Of a stretch of DNA of 62,796 nt, positions 47,286-58,098 are shown one piece after another. The stretch comes from Corinectria fuckeliana. Its lineage: Eukaryota; Ascomycota; Sordariomycetes; Hypocreales; Nectriaceae. Positions within the stretch are counted from its first letter, which is position 1; each line of letters starts with the position of its first letter. Below the pieces are notes generated by a model. The model was not told where the DNA came from. It made no database searches and saw nothing but the letters and a program-made list of their open reading frames with translations. Position numbers and translations under genes: made by a program. The DNA lies in assembly GCA_019137255.1 (NCBI GenBank), contig WPDH01000166.1, positions 1 through 62,796 of the forward strand, given 5' to 3'.

Positions 47286-47533
47286 ATGGCCTTGCCTCCA
47301 CCAGCTTACCTAAAGCCGACTGAACAAAGCAAGGCTAATATGAACGAGGACTTTTAATATCGCCGTCGACAGCGACGGCGGCGATGAGGATGCAACCCTT
47401 CCTCGCCTCGAGTTTTTCTTCCGTGGCTCTAATCTCATCCTCCCCCAAATCCTATTCACAGCACCATACGTCCTTGTTTCCGTCGCCTCTCATCTATCGC
47501 AGCCCGCCCGGCTTTAATGCCTATCACTAACAC

Positions 47534-47893
47534 ATGAATTTCAGCAATTCCTCTGCCAGCATCTCCGGCACCGACGAAAGCCGCTCGGCCACCGGAGATG
47601 GCTTTACCGAACATCGCGCCGTCGGTCCGGCTCCAACCCCTCTCAAGCTTGCCATTGCGCAACATCGGACCGCCGTCCTTACAGCAGCCATCTCTGGCCA
47701 TTTTGCCCATTACCAGTATTTAGTCCGGTTCCGACGCATCAAGCTCGACGCTCCACAGAATCGCCTCACTCTTGCCACTGTTGGGTTATCCTGGGCCCTC
47801 ATCTACATCGGCGTGCTCAGCACCATCACCATCGCACAGCGCGACGTCGCCAGGCACGCTGATCGTCTTCTCCGGCGCTCGGAGGCTTCGTGA
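47534..47893 (+). CDS. Small hypothetical membrane protein (structure uncertain)
   Basis: An open frame of 119 residues starts at ATG 47534. It has a serine-rich N-terminus, a basic middle (HYQYLVRFRRIKL) and one hydrophobic span near residues 78-101 (LTLATVGLSWALIYIGVL...). I do not recognise the family. The ATG overlaps what looks like a strong intron end (branch CACTAAC, acceptor AATTTCAG at about 47528-47543), so the frame may be the last exon of a longer gene starting at 47286 (MALPPPAYLKPTEQ). That upstream exon appears to carry a one-base shift (see findings). The stop lies only 41 bp before the carrier start codon. Confidence 0.4.
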   Translation: MNFSNSSASISGTDESRSATGDGFTEHRAVGPAPTPLKLAIAQHRTAVLTAAISGHFAHYQYLVRFRRIKLDAPQNRLTLATVGLSWALIYIGVLSTITIAQRDVARHADRLLRRSEAS

Positions 47894-47934
47894 GGCCTCG
47901 CCAGGAAACATCGCATCGAAAGCTCGTTGACAGT

Positions 47935-48897
47935 ATGTCGGCCGACTTCTGGGCCGGTTATATAAGCGGAGCGGTTGGGATCCTTATTGGAAACCCGCTT
48001 GATGTAATCAAGGTCCGACTACAATCACAGAGTGGGGGTGCAGCATTGACCGCCTCCATTACTACTGCGGCTACTCCAAGTACCGTTCCCAGCACTTATG
48101 CTCGGCATTTTGGGAATTCGGCTGCCTTGGTCACTGGGACTGCCGCTCCAATCCTTGGCTACGGTGCCCTGAACTCACTTCTCTTCGTCTCCTACAACCG
48201 CACCGAGGAGGTCTTAAACAATACATTTTCAGTTCGAGAAAGCCTGTGGTCGACCTGGCTAGCTGGTGCAGTTGGTGGTCTTGCAACCTGGGCAATTAGC
48301 ACCCCAACGGAGCTGATCAAGTGCCGCGCCCAGCTGTCAAGTCAACACTTGTCCAGCTGGGCCATCATCAAGCAGATTTTGCAGACTGAAGGCATCCGCG
48401 GACTTTACTTGGGCGGCACTGTAACTGCAGTCCGTGATAGCGTTGGCTATGGGTTCTACTTCTGGTCATATGAGTTGAGCAGTCGTTGGCTCGCCGCAGA
48501 ACCCGGCAAAGAAGCCTCTCTCCAACACGAAGCCGCCAAGGTACTCCTTTGCGGAGGACTGGCTGGCGTCGTTACATGGGCTAGCATCTTCCCACTCGAT
48601 GTGATCAAGACTCGTGTACAGGCCCAGCCGTGGGGTAGTCTGCCAGAGACCTCTCCTCTTGGAACAGATGCGGGCCAACAGCAAAAGCGACCCGGTGCAG
48701 TCCTCGTCGCACAATACGCATATAGAGAGGGCGGCGCCCGTGTCTTCTTCCGGGGTCTGACCGTCTGCAGTGTGAGAGCATTTATAGTCAACGCTGTTCA
48801 GTGGGCTGTCTACGAATGGGTGATGCGGGAACTGGGGCATGGCCGGAAGGAAAGGGCTCAGGGCGATGTCATTAGTGCGGAAAGGATACAGGCATGA
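47935..48897 (+). CDS. Mitochondrial carrier protein (SLC25 family)
   Basis: This is an intronless solute carrier of the inner mitochondrial membrane, 320 residues from the ATG at 47935 (MSADFWAGYISGAVGILIG). The three-fold repeat is marked by the signature sites PLDVIKVRLQ (21-30), the divergent TPTELIKCRAQ (123-133) and PLDVIKTRVQ (220-229). Repeat 2 has the matching TEGIRGLYLG and repeat 3 has EGGARVFFRGL; repeat 1 lacks a clear counterpart and carries an alanine/threonine-rich linker instead. The ELIKCRAQ form is seen in ornithine, carnitine and related basic or amino-acid carriers, but the substrate cannot be fixed from this. The frame is open upstream to 47890 without another ATG. Confidence 0.88.
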   Translation: MSADFWAGYISGAVGILIGNPLDVIKVRLQSQSGGAALTASITTAATPSTVPSTYARHFGNSAALVTGTAAPILGYGALNSLLFVSYNRTEEVLNNTFSVRESLWSTWLAGAVGGLATWAISTPTELIKCRAQLSSQHLSSWAIIKQILQTEGIRGLYLGGTVTAVRDSVGYGFYFWSYELSSRWLAAEPGKEASLQHEAAKVLLCGGLAGVVTWASIFPLDVIKTRVQAQPWGSLPETSPLGTDAGQQQKRPGAVLVAQYAYREGGARVFFRGLTVCSVRAFIVNAVQWAVYEWVMRELGHGRKERAQGDVISAERIQA

Positions 48898-49374
48898 CCA
48901 CGGAATACGAACTAGGCGTTGGAAAGAGGACGCTTCTAGCTTCAACATTCATAGATCCTTGCATACATGGCGTTGTAGCCACCGGTGGGATTTAGTATCG
49001 AATATTAACGTTTCTATGATACTTTCGGGTTTACGTGGCGCATAAAAATCTTCGTACAACCATCTTGGCACATTATAAGATGGAAACTGTCTAATTATTA
49101 GCCCTCCCTACTCTGTCGGTGAATGCTGCGGCAACCTGGACTTTGTGAGCCGATTCATCGTCACAATATTCCGAGCCTTATCAAGATTTAACATATCTTT
49201 GCACAGGATTACTTGGTGCAAAAAGAATTTGGAAAACACACTACCAATTACTCCGACAGTCCGGTCCTCAAACCCGAAGCCACGCCGCTATTACCGATGT
49301 ACACAATGTCCTACGACGCCCCGTATCCATGATTCTTTCCCCTGTAGCCATGCGATCGATCATGCAAGGCTACC
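48898..49374. other. Convergent 3' spacer carrier / rsc
   Basis: No gene or repeat is seen in this interval between two convergent stop codons. Confidence 0.5.
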
Positions 49375-52300
49375 TTAGACAACGCCCTTTTCCCCAGCAG
49401 GCTCTCGCCATCCCTCCAGACCAGCTTCCTTCTTCCATCGCTGCGTGTCTTTGTCGAAATTCTCAAGCCATTTAGCCATAGCGCCAGTCGCTTGAGAAAC
49501 CATCTCCTCCTTTGCCTCCCTTGTGGTTTCTACGTCAAGCTCGATTCGCTTCTGGGACCTAAGAGAAGCCTTCTCGTCGCGCTCCTTGCGCTTCCTCTCT
49601 CGGTCGGCCAGCCATTGTTCCCTGTTTGCGAGGTACTTGATGCTGTGCCCAAGGCCCGCGCTTTCGGTTGAGACGCCCTTGTGCGGTCGATCAAGAGGCG
49701 GTGCTGTGAAGAATAGGACACGACCAGCGCCATCATGCTGGAAGGACAGACGGACGTCCGCGGGAAGAGCCTCATGGAAGTTATCTGGGAGCGTGTAAAC
49801 CTCCGGTGGTCTTGGCGGGTTGTACATATTGCCGGGAGGAATGACGCCTCCGGGCGCGGCGGCCATTGGCGTTCGGACGACGGGGAGGGGCGGCACTTGG
49901 CCATATGCAGGTGCCATAGGATTGCCCATCTGCGGCTGCTGGTGCATTGGAGGCGCTGGCGACTGTGAATATCCCTGGGTGTAGTTCTGCGGGTACCCAG
50001 GCTGAGGGATCTGGTGAGGCAGCTGGTATTGAACCGGGCGAACAGAAACCTGAGGGGCTGGGGGCCCAAGATGCGGAAGATGGGGAATTGGTACCGGTGT
50101 TTGGTGAATTTGCGGAGGAGCTGCCACTGGAGTCATAGGCTGGAAGTGAGTCGCCATGTGTGCGCTGTACTGGCCAGGCGACGGAGATGGTCCAGCGCCA
50201 AGATAGGGCACTGAGCCTCTAGCAGCGTCCACTGACACATCTCTAGGCACCGACATCATGGACGCACGCCGGCCAGCGTCGACGGCGATGTCGGGAATGG
50301 GAACCACCGACATGGACATGGGTTGTGGTGGTGGTGTGGGTTCGGGAGGCGGCGACTCCTGCAAAACGAAGGTTCATCGTTAGTCAACAAGCAATCAAGG
50401 AAAGAGAGAAACAGCCGAGCGACTGATGTGGTGAAGGTTAGGGTGAGGGTGAGAGTCAAGACCAATGTGAAAGTGAAGTGTGTCAGCCTCAGGCAGGAAG
50501 ATAAGTACTGCTGTTGGGGTACCAGCAGACAGAGAGGATGCGAGGGGCCGAGGGGTAACGAAGACAGGGATTGTGCAGATGGAGGGCTGGCTGATTGCCT
50601 AGGTACTGGCAAGGTCAACTGTGACAAGGCGGCGCGGCGGCAAACAACTTAGCATCGGAAGGGGAGGCGTATCTCACTCACATTCGACTCTCGGGGGCGC
50701 CGATGCACTGCCCCGACTATGGGCGGTGCGTTGGGGCTTCCCCATGTCGGCTTCGGGAGCTCATCCGTCTCCTTTGCGTCCTCGCGAAGCAGATGCTTGA
50801 TAGGGCTGGGAATCTTCTTCATCCTCCGGGGAACGTCGAAGAGGTCCATCTCATAATCCCTCTCGCGCACCTCGTCCGGTACGCAGCTCGCCCACGTCTT
50901 GATCTTGTTGAATCGGAACTGCTCCTCGTTGTATCTTGACTCACAGACGTAGACGTCCTTGTCCGGAGGGAATCCCCGTGGCCGGCCCTTGTTGAATCGC
51001 GTAACAAACATGACAAAGCACCGGTCGAGGACATCCTCGATCTGGTGGTCACGGTACTGGCCCGTTTTGACCACCTCGTGCTCGAAAAAATGCTTCTCGA
51101 AGCGGTGCACCGTCTGCTCCGGCCGATAGTACCAGCACGCGTTGATCCATCTCTGCCCGGCGCGATCCTGCCAGGTCCGATAGACCTGCGCCACGATAGG
51201 CTTGGCGAGGTCATTCGGATTCCGGATGTGAACCCAGTCCCCTAAGAGTATCTGTCAGAAAGAAAACAAATAGAAAATGCCGGAGTCTCGCTCTAATACA
51301 TACCGACTTTCCATGACTGTCCGTTGTATTGGATCTCCGCAAGGGGAAGCTTGCCGTCCTCGTCCCGGAAATCATCGTCAGGCCTGGCCTTCTCTTGCTC
51401 AGCGACGACCCGGGCTTGCGTCTGCAGCTCCACAGCAGCCATATACACCTCGCTGTCGTCCTCGTTGTACAGTTTGGCATTTTCAAACATCAGTTCGATG
51501 TCGGACATCATGTGGTCGACAAGCTGATACTTCTTTCGCTTCGCCTTCTTCTTGATGTTGTCCAGCGCGATCGGGTTCGAAATGGTTTGATAGTAGTCGG
51601 GCACCACCGTCTTGTCAGGGAGCTTCTCGAATGGCAAGACGAGCAGGTTTCCATCGTCGTCCCTAGGCTTCCTGAGGCCTTTGAGAATTGACGTGATGCG
51701 CGCTTCTGTAGGAGTCAGGACCATGGGTGGCCGGCCCCTGCGCTTATGTGAGTCTTCGTCCCGGTCCTCGTCTCGGTCCTTCCGTCCAGAGGCACGGCCT
51801 CGTCTCCGGCCTCGGCGTCGGCCTCCTTCGTCGTCCGAGTCGCCATCTTCATCCGAATCGTCCTCCTCATCCTCGTCCTCATCTTCTTCCTCGTCTTCCT
51901 CATCTTCCTCATCTTCCTCGCCCTCTTCAGCGGGTGGAGAGTCCTCTACCGGTGGGAGCTCCCCCAGATCGGGAAGTTTCGTATCTCCGGGCGAGATGTA
52001 CTTCTTCTCCACTAGCTTCTGGAGCTCTTCCAGAAATATCTCCCTCAATCGAACAGCGGCGCCAAAGATGGGCGCAGAGGGGCGGTTGTACACCTGGGCA
52101 TTGTGGAATATCTGCGCTACATCCTTGACAAACTCGGGGAAGGCATTGTACTGTTTCTTTTGGGTTTTCCCCTGTGGCGCTGGGTCAGTAAAGCTGCCGT
52201 GATCGCGACCAACATTGCGTTACAAACGTACCCTAACAGTGCTAAAGGCAACGGGATGGGATATGACTTCGAAATAGTCGGGCAACACTCGCCGATTCGG

Positions 52301-52692
52301 GATGCGCTGGAAACCACTAGCAAGCTCCTCGCCACTGCGATTTGACTGCGTTAAGCTTGGACTAGAAGGTAGTGGATGAGATGATTGACTTACTCCTCTT
52401 CGATGTTGCAGAGATAGGTCGCGAGGTTATGGATCATGCGGAACATGTCGGGTCTCCCTTCGTCGTCCATCTCGCCTTCGGCATCCTCGCCCTCGGCGTC
52501 CTCGTCAGCCTCTGCGTCGTCGTCGCCTTCTGCATCTTCGTCGCCTTCTGCATCCATATCGACGTCCGTTTCAGCGTCCGTGCCAGCATCTAGATCCTCA
52601 GGGGGGCTATCCTTCATCTCAACGTCTTGGCCGCCTATCTTGGCCTCGATCGATTCGCGCACCTCTGGCGCGGCTGCTCTCCGGGTGGACAT
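49375..52692 (-). CDS. rsc1: RSC chromatin-remodelling subunit Rsc1/Rsc2-like (bromodomains + BAH)
   Basis: This resembles a subunit of the RSC remodeller that reads acetylated histones. Minus-strand exons read as 52394-52692, 52232-52334, 51304-52171, 50682-51241 and 49375-50358, giving 937 residues. An acidic N-terminal stretch (DAEGDEDAEGDDDAE...) is followed by bromodomain 1 (NRRVLPDYFEVISHPVAF; FHNAQVYNRP). A long Glu/Asp run then leads to an AT-hook-like KRRGRPP. Bromodomain 2 follows (DKTVVPDYYQTISNPIALD; FENAKLYNEDDSEVY). A BAH domain comes next (WKVGDWVHIRN, WINACWYYRPEQT, DVYVCESRYNE). The last exon is a proline/glutamine-rich tail ending in a charged coiled-coil-like segment. Filamentous fungi usually have one such gene, so Rsc1 against Rsc2 cannot be separated. 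Confidence 0.92.
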
Positions 52693-53369
52693 AGCTCAGG
52701 TTGGTGGCCGCTACGGCGGGAGTCGCGACGTCGCGGCGTCAAAGTGAGCACAAGCTTCGGCGGATGCTGGTGGAGGCGTCTTGTATAGGGCGCAATTGTC
52801 AAAGGGCGTTCGATAGGGTAGAGTCGCGAAACGGAAACGCCAAAATTCGCGATTCTGGGGATAGAGCCAGGTGGAGAGGTACGTACCTAACTCTTGAATG
52901 CGCCAGTTGCTAGCAAGTATTACTTACTTAGTAGTAATGGCAGGTACCTACTGCTAGTCCCCTTTTGGCTAGGATGGGTATTGCTCAGGCACTGGTCCGT
53001 GCATCTCAGTTGGTCTCTGCCAGCAAAGTCAGCTTCAACCACACCATCGACTAGGTAGGTAAGCTATCTAGGTAATTAACTCCCAGACAAATAAGGCACG
53101 TAATAACTGTTTAACTTAAAAGAAGTACAAAAAGTTCAAGCTTTCTCGTGGTCTCTGGCGACTAATCTAACAATTCGAGTCGTTAGGACTCGAATATTGG
53201 GTCTATCACCCTCTCGTCGCTTGCTTGTCCCGTCCTGTTGTCAGTAGGCTGGCTTCTGTCTAACTTCCCCCACAGTCGCTATCAAGCTACCCCCGCTCTT
53301 ACTGCCCAAACATCGTCATATCAGACCTCGCCAAGCCCCGAAGATTCGAACTCCACCATCTTCAACAAC
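52693..53369. promoter_or_regulatory. Divergent promoter region rsc / otu1
   Basis: This 677-bp interval lies between divergent start codons. It contains several TACCTAnnTAGGTA-like stretches around 52890-53075. No gene is supported. Confidence 0.5.
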
Positions 53370-54577
53370 ATGCGAGCTCGCTACAAAGCGCCGGCTGGGA
53401 CCGGGATTATTGAACTTCCAGACTCTGCCTCCGTTCAGGATGTCCTAGATGAGCTTCGGACTAGAACGGGCATTGCCAGCTTCACTATCAAATATGGTCC
53501 ACCAATGGCCATGAGAACGCTTGATCTGGGCAAGGCCAGTGAAGTGGCACGGTCAGTGGGACTTCATGGCGAGACCCTAACCATCGTCCCTGAAGAGGCA
53601 CCCGTTGTTCCAGCTCCGGCGATCAAAGCTCCCAATACTGGGTCGCGGTCAGGAGGCCAGTCAAACGAGAGCCCGGAGGATATCAATGTTCCTTGGCCAG
53701 CGCGTGAAGGCACATTGTGTAAGTCGGGCGACCGCGATGCACACAGTATCAAAGCTGACCACGGCAGTGCTCCGGGTGATGCCTAGTGATAACAGTTGCC
53801 TATTCACTGCCTTCGGTGGTGCTTTGCCCAAGCAGATTCCAGCTCAACAGCTTAGGAGGATGATGGCCGATTACATCACGCAGCATCCCGATGTCTACTC
53901 GGAAGCCGTCTTAGGTGCTCCGCCGAGTCAGTATTGTCGCAGTATCCAGGATCCAGACCGCTGGGGAGGTGGAATCGAATTGAGTATCCTGTCTGCCATC
54001 TTTGACATACAAATCTGCACCTTTGATGTCCAGGTATGTGTATTTTTCCTCGAGAAACGCTTCCAACTTGTAATGGTCCTATTGACGCAAAGTCCAGGTC
54101 CAAAACCTGATCAACTTTGGCGAAGAGAAGCGGGATCGATGTGTCTTGGTCTACTCAGGGATTCACTACGACCGAGTGGCCTTCACCTACTCTGACTTCC
54201 CACATAACATTACAACGCTCCCCCCTGAAATGGACCGCACCGTTTGGCCAACGGATGACGACGAAGTGCTGCAAAAGACCGAAGAACTTGTCCAGAAGCT
54301 CAACGCAGCTCACTACTATACCGACACCGAAGGCCTTGTGCTCAAATGCGATGTTCTCGGGTGCGGTTGGATCGGAAGCGGCCAGCTCGAGGGCAGAAAG
54401 CATGCGGAGCTGACCGGCCATGTCGATTTGAGTGAAATCAGAGATGTTGAGGGCGACAGCGTTCTCCGTAGTTGCGACTCGCGAGGGTGCGACTTCATTG
54501 GTCAAGGCGATAGAGCTATCAGGCAGCATAGCACAGATACGGGACATGAACGGTTCAGCATCATCCCTGATTGGTAG
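53370..54577 (+). CDS. otu1: OTU-domain deubiquitinase Otu1 (YOD1-type)
   Basis: Otu1 is a Cdc48/p97-associated cysteine deubiquitinase. Exons read as 53370-53718, 53768-54033 and 54098-54577, giving 364 residues. The N-terminal UBX-like domain (MRARYKAPAGTGIIELPDSASVQDVLDELR) would bind Cdc48. The OTU core starts RVMPSDNSCLFTAFGGAL with the catalytic pair Asp124 and Cys127. The conserved WGGGIELSILSAIF follows, then the His-region IHYDRVAF. The C-terminus holds CDVLGCGW and CDSRGCDFIG, two C-x(4)-C sites each followed by a His pair (a C2H2-type finger, duplicated). The yeast enzyme has one such finger, so the second is worth noting. The start chosen is the first ATG of the UBX-like domain; a longer frame upstream looks non-coding. 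Confidence 0.93.
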
Positions 54578-54914
54578 TCTAGGTTGGGTTGATGTCGTGA
54601 CTTGAAATGGCCCTGCTGGGTAGTCGGCCCCTCAAAATTGTGTAAATTCATCTACCACGTGACTAACGTGACGGTTTGCTCATAAGAGGGCCAATTTTCG
54701 CCCAGACGTGTTGCCCATTCTCTTGCTCGTAATGGGAATCCATTCTATTTCAGCGGGTATCTTTACGCGATCTTTTCAGCCTTTTGTTTGACCTTGGTGC
54801 ACTTCACAGGTGGTCCTGGCTTTCTCCGTCTGCGCAGTACGCCGTCATTGTAATGCTCCAAGTCGTCGGATTCATAGAGCGCCATTGTTAGTCATTCAAC
54901 ACAGGAAAAAGGCA
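54578..54914. other. Convergent 3' spacer otu1 / usgS-like
   Basis: This interval between convergent stop codons contains no gene that I can support. Confidence 0.5.
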
Positions 54915-56245
54915 TCATTGATCCTTGCCTGATGTCTTGCTCCTGTGCAGGGAGTCGATGTTTGCCAAGGATAAATCCAAGAACTCATGCTTGTTCGTCC
55001 AAGTTTGCTGGGTGGCTGCGTACTCCTTCATCTCGTTGGGGTGAGGGGGAGGGGGAGGATCGGTAATCTTGGTAATCAAGTAGGCAGTCGACGCCTCAGC
55101 AATTCCGTAGACGAGGACGCCTACAAGGGGGATTTTGACGAGGATGTAAAATCCCAAGCCGAAGCCAAAGAGAACGCCTTCACGGCTGCGAAACCAATTA
55201 CGCTTTTGCTCCTTTGTAAAGTGCACTCGCGCAAAGTAAGGCTCGAGCAGCTCTCTCATCAAGCTTCTGGAAGAAAAGTAGCTCTGTAGGAAAATAATGA
55301 GGTATCGGCGAGGGAGAAAAATGCCCGTTCCGAAGATGACTGAAGCAGGACCTAAGCCGACCGCGTGATTGAACGTGTAGAAACTCGCTGCGGGAAGGAC
55401 GAAACGACCAATGACTGGCGTATATGATAGAGCAAAAACGGCAAGGGAGATGGCGCCCTTACGGACGAAGCGGTAAAGAAACATGGAAACAGCCTGGGCA
55501 GTGCTCTCAGAATGCGTACTCCCATCAGATGCGCGGTACATTATGAGGTTGGGATAAAACATGTCCCGAAGATCAGAGGGCTTCTCATCCTTGTGCTTCT
55601 GGACGTAGGTGTTATCAACCCACTGCAGCGATTGCATGAAGCTGGAGAAGTTTGAGTACACTGTCCAAAAGAGAATCCAAGTTAAGGGTGACGAGAAGCG
55701 GACTTACAGGTTGTCTAATGTTGGGACGACATAACGCATGAGGGCCATGAGGAAAAAGGGAGCTTGAAGGACATATTCGGCAACAAAGTCTAGGCTGTTG
55801 ACCAGGCTGTCATCCCATGTCACAGAGTCGAGGGAGATGAACAGTGACATGAACCAAATGAAGACCTTGACACCGATAATCTGTGAATGCGGTGTTAGCG
55901 GGCAGTTGCCAATATGGAGATAATGGACTTTGCGAACTGACAGGAATTGCTACGATGAGCCTGATGGCAATACCAGCCGCAACGGCTATGGCAGCCTGGC
56001 GGTAATGATTATTTGTGAAGAGAGCGGGATTTTGTAGGGCTCGATGGGCTTAAAGCTCAGAATTCTCGTCAGTTTGGCTTGTTGGACGGCCTCCGCGGGA
56101 TCTGGGTTTACTTGCCTCCAACTATGGTGAGTTGGGCGCCACGGATGACCGTATTTGGATCGAAGTGTGAGAGATCAAAAGCCTCCTTGACCTTGGCCTT
56201 GTCGACATGCAGCCCTTCGACTTGCAATCCTTCGCCGGACGCCAT
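54915..56245 (-). CDS. Fungal multi-pass membrane protein, UsgS-like
   Basis: Minus-strand exons read as 56116-56245, 55942-56048, 55708-55880 and 54915-55641, giving 378 residues. The protein starts MASGEGLQVEGLHVDKAKV. It has FDPNTVIRGAQLTIVGAHRALQNPALF and then several hydrophobic helices (for example YRQAAIAVAAGIAIRLIVAI; SFYTFNHAVGLGPASVIFGTG). It ends in a hydrophilic tail. The pattern resembles a conserved fungal protein named UsgS in Aspergillus; its function is unknown to me. The first intron needs a GC donor (G|GCAAGTAA): only this restores the frame into HRALQNPALF. A GT donor 4 nt downstream would break that alignment. The gene is convergent with otu1. Confidence 0.75.
56049..56115 (-). 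other. GC-AG intron in the UsgS-like gene
   Basis: The donor is GGCAAGTAA on the minus strand and the acceptor TTTAAG, with CTGAC as a branch-like site. The GC donor is the only junction that keeps the conserved reading frame. Confidence 0.75.
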
Positions 56246-57323
56246 TTTAGGGGATGAAGTGGAGTAGAAGCTTCCAGGTTTGAGGCACTGGTTCGATTTG
56301 ATGGGTCGTGAAGCTTGAGGCTTGAGAAGACACGTTTGGGTGAGATTTGAGGGTTGGGATCTCGAAGTTTGAGACAAATAATCTCAGCCCTAAAGTTCAC
56401 GTAACCTGAGCAACGAGACTTGGCTTTCCGTCACTAATGGGTTGGTGGGAATCTCTCTCGAGAAATTGAAGGCGTAGATAGCTTGAGCTGAGATGACGAT
56501 TGCAACCTTGGGCTACGAACTGGTCGTTGAGAAGACGGAGTCCCGTGGGGTAGTGACGTAGGACCCAGCCATTGCACGTGCGGCAGAGGCTGAGCATCGG
56601 GTTGATTAATCCCCTGCATACATCGGGTCACCTTGCAGGTAGTTTAACCATTTACATTGTGCCACGAGTGGGTTATTGTACGATGGAATTTGTCGATACG
56701 AAGTGCTCCGTATGTACCTTAAGTATGCAGATTCATAGATTCATAGATTCGTGCTGACGACTACAGAAGGTGGCGGGCTGGTGGGTGCCGTTGGTACTCG
56801 ATACGTACAGCACTGTGCAGTGCAGTCCCTTGAACTTGCCCTCGACAGTGGTATCGAGTCTACCTACTTACCTAGGATTGCCGAACTGGAATTCGGAGCC
56901 CGTAACTGAGTCACGAAAGGAAGAAGAGTCTGCAGGACTGGGACGGCTAGTTGCAAAGATGTCGGATTCCCCTGAAGGAGAAGGCAGTTACCCACTTCGT
57001 ACTCAGTAGGTACCTAGACCTACCTACTTAGGTAGTCTGTATTAAAGACTGGCCGACCCTGGTGCCAGCCTGGGTTAGTCAGCGGCGCCGCTCTTACTCA
57101 CCCTTAACTCACCCCGTGCCCGTGATGCTCAGGTGTTTAATGACCCTAACCACCCTCAACCGGGTACTACTCTACAACCGTTCGTTCCACTCACAGTCTA
57201 ATACCACCAGGAGAGGGGATATAAATTAGCCAGGCACCAGGCTTCTAGCACCCCTAGTGCCCTGTATCTTGCCCCTAACTCTGGTGAATCTTATACAACT
57301 CTTATTATAAGCCCCTTTCAATC
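56246..57323. other. Spacer with no supported gene
   Basis: This spacer runs from the UsgS-like start codon to the MITE. Short frames only. Degenerate TACCTA/TAGGTA stretches occur at about 56860-57030. Composition is normal; nothing else stands out. Confidence 0.5.
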
Positions 57324-57326
57324 TTA
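57324..57326. repeat. 3-bp TTA target duplication, left of MITE
   Basis: TTA precedes the terminus GGCCCTGATC and is repeated at 57838-57840. TTA/TAA duplications are typical of PIF/Harbinger elements. Confidence 0.7.
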
Positions 57327-57837
57327 GGCCCTGATCTTCTCAAGCTGGTTAATATGACCTGGGTTAAGAAAAGGTATATTAGGCCCTTGTCAGCCCCTTA
57401 ATGTACCTGTAGAGACCCCTGTCAGCAAGTTGTGAAAAGTAGCAGTAAATTTTAGTCTCTTACTGCCTTTCTTATTAAGGACTATACTGTAAGCTTAGAA
57501 GTTATAAGGGATACTTTACTAATTTTTAGAGGAAGGTAGCTTTAATATAAGTTAAGATTATTATAAACCTTAATTATTAAGAGTTATAAATACTAGTAGA
57601 ATTAATAAAAAGATACCTACTCTTTTAACTATAATAGAAATAAGTGCTAAGCCTCTTAGATTAATAAGATAAAGTAGGAAAAGATATATTTAGATATATA
57701 TATAATTTGTATTCTCTAGGTTATCTCGTCTTAGCAGGTAATCTGCTACTAAAATAGGTCTAGCGAAGTATTTTTATTTATCTCTTGTCTCCACCTACAA
57801 CCCGGGTTTCGCTAACCAGCTCGAGAAGATCAGGGCC
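57327..57837. mobile_element. Harbinger-type MITE, 511 bp
   Basis: Terminal inverted repeats of about 39 bp (57327-57365 and 57799-57837) begin GGCCCTGATCTTCTC and are flanked by TTA on both sides. The short length and lack of any reading frame mark it as non-autonomous. The right half (57581-57837) matches the RIP-mutated copy at 2823-3079, while the left half does not, as expected for an internally deleted derivative. TIR and duplication fit the PIF/Harbinger superfamily. It lies about 260 bp upstream of lys9, so it could affect that promoter; this is inference. Confidence 0.75.
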
Positions 57838-58098
57838 TTAGTCATCTGCCTCAGCCGACCTCTCTGTCTGATAATAAGCCTAATCATGTGATGGGTGCAC
57901 AGGCCATTCTGTGGGGACAGAAAAAGAACTCAAAAAGAGGGCTAAGCCTAGCCCACTACAAGGTTTTCATCAATGGAGGGGCTTTCCTTTCCGCCTTTAC
58001 ACCCTACAACAGCTTTCCAGAAACAAGCTCACTCCCTTTATAGAGTCCCTAGATCATCAGTATTTCATACCGAGGTCATACAAAAGCAGAGTCTAAAA

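Noticed and set aside
51612..52202. 196-codon plus-strand frame rich in serine, opposite the Rsc1/2-like gene
   Set aside because: The serine runs are the antisense reading of the Glu/Asp-rich linker of the bromodomain protein (GAG/GAC runs become CTC/GTC/TCC). It is not an independent gene.
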